A stretch of DNA of 64,000 nucleotides from Polydactylus sextarius (Eukaryota > Chordata > Actinopteri > Polynemidae), in contig CM028917.1 in assembly GCA_016801845.1 (NCBI GenBank), positions 8,758,501-8,822,500 of the forward strand. The letters run 5' to 3'. Positions within the stretch are counted from its first letter, which is position 1; each line of letters opens with the position of its first letter. The notes beneath the pieces are model-generated. The model ran no database searches, was not told the origin of the DNA, and was given only the letters and a program-made list of their open reading frames with translations. Positions 1 to 19,598 of the stretch are shown here, one piece after another. A program made the position numbers and the translations under genes.

Positions 1-2255
1 CTTCTCCCTGCTGTCCTCTGCTGGCGGCGCAGTCGACTGTCCCGGCTGAGCCGGCGTGTCTGTCGCCGCAGCGGTCGGGCCTGTCGGCGATGTATCCACA
101 AAGACTTCATCTGACACGCGAAAACGGATCTCCTCTCCTTGGTCCATGTAGAGGTCATGAGCTCCCTCATCTGTCTCATATTCCCAAAGCCAAACTTGCT
201 CTGCTTCGTCACTGAGGCTGCAGTTAAGGAAGGCTCAACGACACTAACATTTATAAACAGATCCCTAAAAATGTACAAAAGTTTTCAGAAAAAGCTACTT
301 TCTTGAAATCACAAGACTTAAGGTCAGGATACAATTTGGCAGGTTGTTGAAGGGACTCTGGTGGAATGAGGATGTCGTCAAAGAAACCCATCGTCACTGA
401 GACAGAGATGAAGATGACAATCATTATTAGTCAAAAACCTAATTCCTTGCTAATATTTTATCTTTTTTTCTTATTAATTTTGACTTTTGATAAGAGACAG
501 TGTAGAGAGACAGGAAACAGGGAGGGAAGTGGGGGGAAGGACAAGCAGGAAAGGTCGTCGAACATCTGCACGGCATATACACCAACATGGTGCACCTTAA
601 CCACTCGGCCATCCAGGCGCCCATGTCTTGTCTTTTTGAGGTACTTTGAATCAACATGCAAAGTTATTCAAAAGAAGATGCGATAATAGGACAGAAGTTA
701 CCGTGAACTCCCTCCTGACTGCAGTACTTGATCTTGCCGACCAGGATCTCATCGAGGAAAGGGTGAAAAACAACATACCTGAAATGAACTGGGAAAAGGT
801 GGGAGTCAAATCATCAAGTGAAAGTCTGACAAATATCCACAGGCCTGTAAATGTGTTTTATTTTTGGATGAGAAAAACAGCGGCAACATTGTGTGTCTGT
901 ATCATCTCTGTCCTTCAGGAGTTTACTTCACTTCCTCCAAGAGTCTCTGATGTGATATTAAATTTCTCTAGAATCATCCGTCACAGTGGAGGCAAGTTAA
1001 TCTCATTCCTTCTCACTCTGATCTGTATGTTACAGTGTTTCTGTCAAGGTAAAAGTTCATGTATTTCTGATTCAGGCTGGTACATCAGTAGTGCCTAAAA
1101 TCCAACTATTTTCCCTTTAATTCTTTGGCAAAACTGACATTAAAACAGCAGCAAGCAAAATGATTCCACTAACAAAAGGGTCACAACTGTATCAGTCCTG
1201 ATGAAACATGATAAAAGTCATCGCTATCTTCATACCTTTGGTGTGTGAGGCTCCATCACCGGGGAATATATAGGAATCCTCTAGTTTAGTGATGTCGTAC
1301 AAACAAATGCAGAGGCCAACGTTATAGACCACCTGAGGAGATGAGAGCAGGTCACAGCTCAGCAAAAAGTCTTTTTTATCACAACATAACCTCAGTTGAC
1401 TGATATTCATAACACAAAGAGCCAAAACAAAATCTGTTATCATTATTACATATAAGACACATACAAACACCATGATTGCAATTCATTTACATTACAGTTT
1501 ACCATTAATATATTGTAATATATTGATTTTCTGCTATTTGCAGCAGTTGCCTTATTAAAAACCACCAGTCAGAGAACAGAAAGGACAATCAGTGACATTC
1601 AATCAATAGATCAAAGACAAAAATGGCCAAACATTCTCAGGATATGCTGCTTTACTCCGTCACGTCTTATTTTAGTTTTGAGTTGTTTGTTGACAATTCA
1701 CTACAATGCACTAAATACACTACAATACAACAATAGATAAACTAGACGCTTCTCAATCTTTGATCTAAGCTGACAGAGTTGTCTTCCTGTCTGTCTATTT
1801 TCAGGTCTCGTGGTTCTTGCACTTATTAGGATCAATGGTCTGAGTATCAATGACATCACTATACAGATTCATAAAGCCTGGTGAAGAGGCAGTTTTCTTA
1901 TAACAAGAATGAAAAAGCAGGCGGACAATAATAATCTATCATTTTACTCTATGGTACATTGTCCCAACTACAGCTCTCTTGAGTAAAACTTGTGTCAAAG
2001 TACTTGAACGCCTCATCCAGCTGGAAGAATTTAAACTTAGTGTTGGACATTTTTAAAGAAGAGTCGGTGTGAGAGTTTGTTTGTGTCCTGTCTTTCTTCT
2101 CATCATTTCTACTGTTTACATTATCTTCTGGGAGTAAAACTCACCTTGTTGGCCAGTTTCTTGTTGAGCTCCTCGGCTATGGCCTCGTTGAGTTGTCTGT
2201 GGAAGTTCCACGGAGGGATCCTGACGGTGTCCACCATCTCCACCAACACAAACAT
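1..2255 (-). CDS. polr3h: RNA polymerase III subunit RPC8 (POLR3H), 3' end cut by window edge
   Basis: Subunit of RNA polymerase III, counterpart of Rpb7; with its partner subunit it forms the stalk used in initiation and RNA contact in the nucleus. Coding exons on the minus strand: 2145-2255, 1236-1332, 702-788, 333-396 and 1-211 (continues off the window). All junctions are GT-AG and phases agree. The protein starts [16 protein letters not shown], the RPC8 N-terminus. It continues with [19 protein letters not shown] (SHS2/Rpb7-N region), then [15 protein letters not shown] and [19 protein letters not shown] (S1-like OB fold). The last visible part is an acidic segment ([17 protein letters not shown]) followed by a Pro/Thr/Ala-rich stretch. 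About 163 residues are visible of roughly 200 expected. The start is the first ATG, four codons into the family consensus. Intron 3 carries a SINE. Identification is very secure. Confidence 0.96.
460..624 (-). mobile_element. tRNA-derived SINE in polr3h intron 3
   Basis: On the minus strand the element begins GGGCGCCTGGATGGCCGAGT near 624. TGGCCGAGTGG at 611-601 is a perfect Pol III A box of the tRNA-Ser/Leu type. A degenerate B box (GTTCGACGACC) lies at 563-553. A pyrimidine-rich body of the CCTGTCTCTCTACACTGTC type follows, then an A/T-rich tail near 485-460. This head and body layout is typical of teleost tRNA-derived SINEs (AFC/V-SINE-like). The family name is from memory and not certain. 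It has the same orientation as the host gene and no open reading frame. Confidence 0.75.
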
Positions 2256-2784
2256 GATGCTGACCGTCAGCAGGTGCTCACTCCCACTCACTCACTCTCA
2301 CACACACATACACACACACACCGTCAGCTGTGGTCCAACAACTGCTCTGAGGTCAGTCTGACAGCAGGATGAGCGTGTATTTTCAGAACAGCACGTGCTG
2401 TTTATAGTCTCTATAAAATGACCATAACAGAGATGAAAAGACATAAACAACTGTTCACAGTGTGGCTAACGATGCCACAAACTTTACATTACTGTGTTAC
2501 ACCGTCTGGGCGTCCATGTTGTCTCCATGTGATTATCTACGACAGTCAGCTTTACGACATGTCGCAAATCTTAAAGGTACAGTGCACACTCTAACGCCGA
2601 TACGTCGATCTGGTTGGTTTTTTAAGAAATTAATGTGACAAATTGTTATTATGATAAAGTTATCATACATTGCACATTATTAGATGAGAATATTTGTATG
2701 CATTACTGTTTATATAATTAACCTTTGTTGTTTAATTATAACCTTTCGTTAACCTTCATTTATGTTCTTCATTCACACATACTT

Positions 2785-2835
<51 letters not shown>

Positions 2836-5800
2836 TATATACATATATATAGCTAATAGGACAGTTATTTAAATAAATTAACAGAAATAACCAAAATCCT
2901 ATTCTCACAATCTTAATCTAATTATATACATGGTACCAGCATACTGACAATCACAGATTCTCATATTAAAACAAATAAAAACACAAAAACATAAAGTTCA
3001 GATTTGCATCTTTATTAATTTAATGTTTATATCGCAAATGTCAACTTAATTTAAATCTCGCAAGCTACAAAACTGCAGGCATTTCAAATCATCTACATTT
3101 ACAAAAATCAAGTTCAATGCTGGAACAGGAGTGTGAGAAGATCTATCACCATGAAATAACATCAGTTATTGATATTAATACTCGTTTTTATCTGCTGGAT
3201 CAAATCAGCAAAACAAACCGTTTTGTGGATGACTGAGTACAATATGACACAAAGGGCACGCCATCACATACGCCTTCATTAGCAACATCATTTGATTTGT
3301 CAGTTAACAACAACGCTGTTTACAATGGTGGTGTAAATAAGGCCTGAACAAGTACACATCAATACAGCCTCTTATAATTTCAGTATGAGCTAAATGTTTG
3401 ACGAGGATTGTAAATTGTGCCAACAGAAGAAAGATGAGGATCAAATTAATTTTTTTCTAAGATCCTGGTGAATTCTGGTGAATAGTAGAAATTGTGATTT
3501 TTCAAACATGACCCCTGGGTGACGTTAATTTTCAACACTTTCCTTAGGCATCTTTGGCAGTAAATCTCATAGATGGAATGGAAATGATTAACAATTAAAA
3601 ACATTAACTTCATGAGGGAATCAAACCGTTTTCTTTTGTGATGATTCTTCTGTGAAGAGCAGTCGAAGTTTATAAACAGTTTACCCTACGAAGGAGTGAT
3701 CTGAGTCTTTTTTAATTTTGGCTGCTGCTTTTGTCACTTTCCTAAAAATAACAAGTCCCTTTTCAGTCTCAATGCCAAGCAGCAAAGAGAAGCTACAGTC
3801 AAATATCTGTGTTTTTGTTTTTAACCCACAAATCACACGTCGGCTGATCTGTGAAACCATCAGATTAATGGAGACTCAGTTTAATGAAAACCAGAGTTAT
3901 TGGCTGGTTAATGGTTAATAACAGGCAGCATACATCGTCGTTCTCTCTCTCTTTTTCTCTCCCTCTACTTATATATTCATATATAGATTTATTATTTATG
4001 TACACATCCCTATACAAAGTGCAGTTATATATCACATGATTTACATACAGGTCCAGACTTTGTGCCTTTTTAGTACATTTAGCATCGGATTAATCAAAAA
4101 AAAAAAAAAATTACTTCTGCAACAGCAGATTGAAGAAGTTACGGGACAAACTTAGACTCTCTGCATGATGAGGGGAACTGAACACAGAGGACCAGCAGTA
4201 CTCCCACGTAGCAGCAACAACCAAATAAAACTATGCCCACAATATATATAACCACAATGTTTCAGTGGTGCACACTACATCATGACAAGACTCTGGTTTA
4301 TATATAATTATGATCTTGAATCTATATATTTCTACTATCTGAAAACTCACAGACCGTGACGAGTGAGAATAAAGTTTAAATGACAGTCCTATAGAGTCAC
4401 ACACAGCAGAGTAATCTGAAGAGGAACATGTTGCAGAAAAATAACACCACATAACAAAGCACACCTACAAACTACAAAGTGCTAGTGTACAGGCCACTGG
4501 ACACTAGATTGTGCGTTAGTTTATGTAAGAAAACAGCAGGCCTTCCCATGCTGAGGAAGACCAACCCCCAACCTGAAAAAACATTCAGCTCAAAGACAAA
4601 CACAGGCTTTCATCTCCCATTACAGCTACACAAGGCAATTTCACACGCCAGCAGCTCCAGATGATACCGAGAACTAACTGAGAAATTGGGACTTAAAAAA
4701 CAGCCAAAACCTAAACAACATAATGTAACATCTATATATTGTCTGTGCTGGGTGACCAACTGACTTGTGAAGCTCCAGAGGATTTAATTTAATTGGGATG
4801 TCAAGACTGAGGATGAGGAAGTGCAGAAGGTGACACAATACGATTGTGGCTGTTTAGTAAAAGTTTTTATGACACACTTCTGCTTTTTTTTCACTTCTGA
4901 GAAGATTTTTTTCTCTATACTCTATACCCCAATCTCCGTAAAACTCCTGCTCATTTCATTTCAGCTTTACTGTCTACAGCAACACAAACCTAATTACTGC
5001 TGATTTAACCAAATATCAGGTTTTGGTTTGGACACCGTGAACTAGACTGATCAATACAGAAAGAGAGGCAGCAGGAGCAAAGAGGGTCAGATGCAAACAC
5101 AGACCAATGTTACAGACCAGTGTTAACCTGATAAAAACAATCATGCTTCTCACACATAACACACACAAATACACACACACACACACACAATGAAGCACAA
5201 ATGTAGGGGGAATAAAATGGCAGGCCAGTGATAACACAACAGCAGTATGTGCTCTGGTTTGTTGTCCTAGTAAAGAGAGAGACAACCACATAGAAATGTT
5301 TTCAGACAATGGGGTGTTATGTGGCACGGAAAGACAGAGCATGAGCATGTGCGCATGAGAAGAAGAGCAGGGCGTGTATAGAGATTCATGTGTTGGCTGA
5401 GGAAAATGGAAAGTGCAACAAATGCGCAGCCTGAATACTTTTAACATAAATGAGCCCGGTACTTTGTTTACAGTGAGGTTCAAATCAACAGTGACCAAGA
5501 GACATTTTCTCAAGTCAATAAAAGTATCAAGGAAAAGTACATTCGTCTGAACTGAACAACTCAGTCAGCTTAATGGGCTGTTTGGATGGAAAAAGATTAA
5601 AGAGGAGGTATGATGACAAACAAGAACTGTTTTGTCTTGGAGTGGAGTACAAAGCTGTTAAATAGTTTGTCAGCTTTTTAAATAACATCTGTTTCATCTG
5701 AATCAGATCTGTACACTGATAAATATGTTAACGGATGATGATTTACAGTGTAGATGATTACGAGCAACTATTTCAACAAGCTTGTTTCTGTGGCAATGAA

Positions 5801-6368
5801 CTTGGAATGACATTTTGTGAAACTTCCACTTTAGAGAAATATAGTAGTGATACCAATGAATCACAAAAATAGGAAGAGTACCGTCCTGGAGAAAGATGGA
5901 AAAAGATGTGCAACTGTGCATGAAAAGGTCAACCGAAGGCTAAAAGAAAAATAATGATCGCTATTAAAACTGAGGAGTGCTGCTAGTGCAAAAAATACAG
6001 TATAACAGACACACACGTGCTAAGCTTCACTTGTGCGCGCTTGTTTGAGTGAATTCATGTCTGCTTGTCGACTAGGAGTGCTTTCACAGTAATCCTGTAT
6101 GTGCATGTAAGTGCTCGTGTGTATGTGTGTGTGCGCTTTTCATCTGTACAGCGACCTTATGTGTGTGCGTGTGTGTTTGTGTGTGTGTTCTTTCTTTAAC
6201 TAAGCACAACTGCAGCTATCACTACCTCAAACCTGATTACCATCTACCGTTCAGATCATCTCTCCCTCTTTGTGAAGCCCCCTCTCTAGGCCCGTGTTTC
6301 TACCCTTCATGACCCACTCCAAGGCTTCTCATTGGCCCCTGCAGGCTCCGACTTCGTCCTCTCAACAA
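2256..6368. other. Interval between polr3h start and aco2 stop; promoter plus probable aco2 3'UTR
   Basis: No coding exon is recognised in this 4.1 kb. The left part must hold the polr3h promoter; an E-box CACGTG lies at 2392-2397. The right part should be aco2 3'UTR on the minus strand. A minus-strand AATAAA (TTTATT on plus) occurs at about 3011-3016, but no poly(A) site can be assigned with confidence. An AT/AC microsatellite lies at 2789-2851. The small ORFs here, up to 165 codons, have no recognisable protein character. Confidence 0.6.
2789..2851. repeat. Compound AT/AC microsatellite
   Basis: About 14 AT units are followed by about 9 AC units and a second short AT run. It lies in the polr3h-aco2 intergenic interval. 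Confidence 0.95.
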
Positions 6369-14626
<8,258 letters not shown>

Positions 14627-14661
14627 TTTGTTCACTGACAAAGATGCGTGTCGCTTTAATG

Positions 14662-14669
14662 TGACGTCA
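14662..14669. promoter_or_regulatory. CRE/ATF palindrome TGACGTCA at aco2 promoter
   Basis: A perfect CRE sits inside a 10-bp palindrome (GTGACGTCAC, 14661-14670), only 36 bp upstream of the aco2 start codon on the minus strand. It therefore lies at or very near the transcription start. CREB/ATF binding is inferred from the motif only. Confidence 0.6.
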
Positions 14670-14858
14670 CTGTCTTAAGTCCGCGATTTTACCTTTTTTA
14701 CACTGATTTTATTATTATTATACAACATATAGCATAAACATATATATAATCTTTTAATTTCTTTCATTTTTTAACTGTACTTGGGTAATTCCCCTTATTT
14801 TTAATAATTATTTATCTATCCTTCAAAAACAGTGCTCTTTCTCAGCCAAGTTTATTTG

Positions 14859-14860
<2 letters not shown>

Positions 14861-14888
<28 letters not shown>
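14861..14888. repeat. Poly-T (28)
   Basis: Homopolymer run of 28 T in the aco2-tob2 intergenic region. Confidence 0.95.
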
Positions 14889-14891
<3 letters not shown>

Positions 14892-16265
14892 CATAATCAC
14901 TTTTCCATTAGCATCACCTACACAAAAACACTGCATTAAAGTGTTGCTTATACAGCAGTGATACTAATCCAATAATATAATATAACACTTTGACAGGGGC
15001 CATTCTGCTGCATAACTTTCTGCTGCTTTTACTTTTATTGTACTTTAAGTACATTGTGAATGCAGGAATGCAGAGACATTAACGGAGCATTTATGTGGCT
15101 GCTTCTCTCAGTGCTTCCATCCCCATATGTACTCTATATACATAATCCATAATATAATATCACATATAATATGATGTATGTAATGAATGAGTACATTATT
15201 ATAGCTTACTGCAGTATGAAATGCTCTATTCACTTGTAAAAATAGCTTAAACTCTAGGACATAACTTAAGTTAACTAATCTAAAAAAGGACATTATTCAA
15301 AGGTTCAGTTTAACTATCTGCTTCCAAATTGTATCATTTTAATTCCTTATTTTAAAAATGATAGTTTAGTAATAGTAATTGTATTCCAGCAATGGATATT
15401 TTTACATCTTTATTTTATGTAAGACTCTTCAAATAACGAAAAATTATCAAGCAATTAATTGTAAAAAAAAAAAAAAAAAAAACCTTAAACGTATGACTCA
15501 CATTTGTACAATGTACATATACAAAGTGTATATAGGCATGTATACTGTGTGTAATCCTTGGCTCCAGCCTTCAGCAGATAAGCAGTATAGATAATGGATT
15601 GGTGGACGTATATAATCCATAATCACAGTCTAACCTCTATGATACTGTATCAGCCTGATCTCAAAGTAAAAAAAATAACTGTATAATCGTGTGCATGCAC
15701 AATAAAGCTCGAATCAACATCATTTAGTGATAAGAACATCATTTCCCACAAGCCTGTGGTGAAAGTCAGATGGTTTGGTTGGTTGGAGGGACTCCGCAGC
15801 CCTATAATCTGTGGGTCCTCCCCCATCTCAGCCAATAGAGACTCTGTTGCTATCACTGCTTATATTTTTAGCAAAATGTCCAGCATCCAAGGAAACTACA
15901 AATATCCTGCCGCCAAATAAACTAGAGCCTGTTGGAAAAACTGTGATTTTATACGAGGACGAAGACGTCTTTTTTGTTTTTTTTTTTTTGTAATTTTCAC
16001 TGAAAGACAATGGACTGACGTTATGTTTAAAAAGTGAGTTATTTTTATGTTTTGTTTTTAAATCAGTCCTTGTGTTCGTATTATTAACATATTATATTAT
16101 CTTAAAAATGTATATAGTTAATGTATGTAATTTTAATGATCTGATGACACGAACATAGACGTGATAAATATAGAAAATATAGAATAAAATTTTTAAAAAG
16201 CAGCAGCAGTTATGATGTGACGAAAGTAGTGCCTGCCGTCACGGGGGTGTGGGCGAGTCACAGTG

Positions 16266-16273
16266 TATAAATA
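16266..16273 (+). promoter_or_regulatory. TATA box of tob2
   Basis: TATAAATA precedes the proposed tob2 leader and predicts transcription starting near 16297. Just upstream, GTGTGGGCG (16247-16255) is one mismatch from an EGR site. TOB/BTG genes are typically early-response genes, so such a promoter fits; factor binding is inferred. Confidence 0.65.
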
Positions 16274-16296
16274 CGCCGGGTTGTCAAACAGTAAAG

Positions 16297-16545
16297 TTTC
16301 TCTGGACCCTCCATGCAAACTGTCAGCCGAAGACTAACTGGAAACCGTTTAGCCATCAGAAAATTTGGGGCAGCAGAAAAAAAACAAAACAACGATACGA
16401 AAAAAAAATCTACTGATCAGCATCTGAACCGACGAGTCAAAAAAAAAAAAAAAAAAAACGTTTTGAAAACCGATTCACCACGAGGGAATTTAAACCATAA
16501 AGAAGGGCAGGAGTATAAGCCAAGCTCGTGCATCAGTAACGGTAG
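16297..16545 (+). other. tob2: tob2 5'UTR exon 1
   Basis: The exon runs from about 30 bp past the TATA box to the consensus donor GTAG|GTGAGT after 16545. A weaker donor lies 4 bp earlier. The intron runs to the acceptor TCCACAG at 19371-19377, so exon 2 starts at 19378 and carries all of the main coding sequence, as in mammalian TOB2. The exon contains an upstream ATG at 16313 and a run of 20 A at 16439-16458. The transcription start is inferred from the TATA box. Confidence 0.6.
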
Positions 16546-16638
16546 GTGAGTAATTAACTGTCGGCGGCTGCATCAGCCTTGTTTTATTCTCGTGTCCTCA
16601 CAGGCCTGTGTTTTCACTGTTGCATGTTGGTGTGTGTT

Positions 16639-16639
<1 letters not shown>

Positions 16640-16673
<34 letters not shown>
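16640..16673. repeat. (TG)n microsatellite in tob2 intron
   Basis: About 17 uninterrupted TG units, about 95 bp inside the tob2 leader intron. Confidence 0.95.
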
Positions 16674-16674
<1 letters not shown>

Positions 16675-17355
16675 GTTTTCTTCCAGAAGCTTTGGTTAAC
16701 GCGCTGCCAATAATAAATAACCGTATTGGTTCAGCCGTTGAATTTGTCTTTGTCTTGAGCCCGTTATGTTAATATATATTTATTTATATTTACATATTAG
16801 CAGACGTGACCATGTCCAGCTCTGTCCAGCTGTCACGGTTATTCTCTGTTTTTAATTTATTTATTTTTTTATTCGTTGTTTTTCGGGGTTGTTTATGCTG
16901 AAGAGAGGGACTCGGTGCACATACTCGGTCGACAGGCTCCTCGCCACTTAATTAGCTTTATAATTTAATTTACAGTGACAATTTGGCAAGCAGGGACTCT
17001 CCACCTGCATGTCAGCTAAACCAGTGTCCTTTCTGCCCCACTGCCTTTTGACTGACATATGGCAGTAATCCCCAGGTAGACCCTGCTGCCTCTATTATCT
17101 CAGCCTGCCACCACACAGTCAAACCTGCTTCATGTTTTCTAATGTCTCCCTCTTCTTACATACTAATCTTCCATTATCTGACTGGTAGACGTGCATCATA
17201 TTCCCTATTCAGTGTGTCTATAAATAACCAAATGTTTAAATACATTGCAGAAAGCTCAGTGGGATTCAATAAGACCAAAGAGGGGAAATCAGTAATTATC
17301 ACCTTCTATTATGTTGAGATTTGTGTAAACGGTGACCTTTCCGTCCACACAGGCC

Positions 17356-17363
17356 TCTCTCTC

Positions 17364-17406
<43 letters not shown>
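17356..17406. repeat. (CT)n-(TA)n microsatellite in tob2 intron
   Basis: A short CT run is followed by about 20 TA units. The rest of the 16546-19377 intron shows no recognisable gene or element. Confidence 0.95.
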
Positions 17407-17408
<2 letters not shown>

Positions 17409-19598
17409 CGTTAACTCTCAGGCGTATTACTTCTAAATGAGATTTTATTTTTATATATGTATTGTAGCTTGTGCTTGTTGTGAGATCACTGTGAATCTGC
17501 TGCTTTACAGTTAAAACCCTGACTTGTTGTGGATGCTTTGCAGCCCACACTGTCACACGTTTGCAGCTCTGATAATGAGTCCATGTAAACAAAAATAGCA
17601 CTATAGATGGTGCTATGGCTCTGATCCACAAGAACTGGCATGTAAAAACGAAACCACCTCCTTCAAGTTGTGTAACAAATTTGCAGGTGAAGGATACAAA
17701 TGTGCATGGTTAGGAGGAGATTAATAATATTTTAAATTAAATTACAAGCTGTTGTTTATGATTTAGAACAATTATTGCGTTCGTTAAACAATAAATGTAA
17801 TATATTAACTGAGATATCCCTCTAATGTCATTGAATGACATTGGGGCTTGTGTTTCTTGCTGTTGCCTTTTTGTAATGAGAGGAACAAAATGCAGCAGAT
17901 TCTGTAGGTAGCATAGCTGTGTGTGTGTGTGTGTGTGTGCACAAGGTTTTCAGTGATGATGGCTGTTTGCAGGTGATGGACTGATGGATTTTCTTGTGCT
18001 CAAAGATCTTTTTCCACATTCACTTCAAATCATTTTTAATTCAGGTGATAGAGAGGAATTTGCACCACAGATGATGCAAAATGGGGTCCTATTTATAGCC
18101 CATCCTAACCAACCCCCATCTTACCCTTCAATGTCACCTTTTTTCATGCAGAAGGAAAATGTGAATCTCATCTTGAGCTGTCACTCCCTCAGCCCTGCAT
18201 CCAGCCGTTGAAGCTTTATCTGTAATAACATTAGAATTGTCTTTAATCGGAGGCGTCTTTCTAATCTTAGCTGCCGAATCCCCATCTGGCAGGGGATGTG
18301 AGTGAATTGTTTGTGTGTGTGCGTAGGGGGTGGAGGGTGATCGTGCGCATTGCATGGTGGGACATGGTGTTCTGTGAAGTCGATTAACTGTCCTGCCATT
18401 TTATACTTCTTCCTCAGGGACTCATGTTGTTGCCCCCCCCCTTCTTCCTGCATGTAATCTTTCTTTTCAGCTTGACTCTTTGTGGTGATGAATGGCTGCT
18501 GTGTGACTGAGTTGCAGCATTAAGCAGCAGCCACTCCATGAGATCAGATTCAGATTATAAAGGATTTATGAAGCCCAAAACATAGCATCTGTTACATCAA
18601 TCAGAACATCCTGCCGCAGATAGAACCAGCTGATATAAAACACAAAACATTTGTCACAGTTGTGTGTTACTGAAATAGAAATGGTTGTTGTGTAAATAAG
18701 TCTGTGCACTGCTGACAAAACGTACAGTATATAGATTTGGTGAAACTAGAAAATTTTGCCCACACGTCCCTCATATGTATCCATTTATCCAACACATATA
18801 CTGTACTATTGTCATATTATAGAAACGATTGCTAATTGATATTAATAATCCTTAAAGTCATTACATTGGGCCTCTGTTGACATTGTATGAAGCAGCGACA
18901 CTTCATCCTGCTGTAACTTATCTCCGTATGTATGGAGGCCTGAGATGTTCAAATAATCTTCTGAACCCGTTGTTTACTCAACTCATACATTTACTAAACT
19001 GTTCCACCAGGATCTTGTGTATTAGTTTGTTGATTGTGATATAAAGTGTCTTCATTAGCAGCATTTCTTTATTGTGATGTGAGGTAATGTTTGTGTGCGT
19101 TTGTGTCTTTGTTTTTTTTTAATGTTTAGGGAATATATTCTTTAAAACAAAATTACAAATTACAGTAAATTCGTTCTTCAATATAAAAAAGTAAAATAAA
19201 AAAGTTTTCATTTCTATTTGAAAGTCTGTTTATTCTGGTGACACCAGAATATAACCAAAGCTTTCTCTGTCCATCAGATACTACTATTGTGATTCTACAT
19301 ATCAGTTAAATAAAAACAAAACTACTCACGTTCTTGTCAGATATACTGACTGTTTTTTTTCTGTTTTGTCTCCACAGTTGGGACCTGAAAACATCACGGA
19401 CATATTTGGCGGCAAAAACCAGCCTGCAACCTGCTGACCTCGTCTTCAAGGTGCCTTTACCATGATGACACTAAAAGAATCATACACTTTACAATAAGCC
19501 AGAGGGAAAAAAACTCCTAGTTACAGTTGCATCATCTCACTTTCAGCACCATCATTTTTAACCCTTTGCTCCCAAGACGGCGCTAGCCCGGTGCAGCC

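Larger units (their letters stand above)
14670..16296. other. aco2-tob2 divergent intergenic interval
   Basis: No coding exon is seen. Contents are a 28-T homopolymer at 14861-14888, AT-rich DNA, and a promoter-like stretch at 15730-15920. That stretch has a CCAAT (AGCCAATAG near 15832) and an AACTACAAATATCCTGCC-type element resembling ZNF143 sites. In tetrapods PHF5A lies in this position; none of its Cys-rich exons could be found here. Confidence 0.6.

Noticed and set aside
553..624. Possible tRNA gene
   Set aside because: Only the tRNA-like head of a SINE; no cloverleaf 3' half, and the B box is degenerate.
5016..5513. 165-codon minus-strand ORF between polr3h and aco2
   Set aside because: No recognisable domain, contains a microsatellite-encoded Cys/Val run, and lies where the aco2 3'UTR is expected.
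15650..15993. Short ORFs in a promoter-like stretch of the aco2-tob2 interval, considered as a remnant of PHF5A
   Set aside because: Translations show no Cys-X2-Cys pattern or other PHF5A feature.
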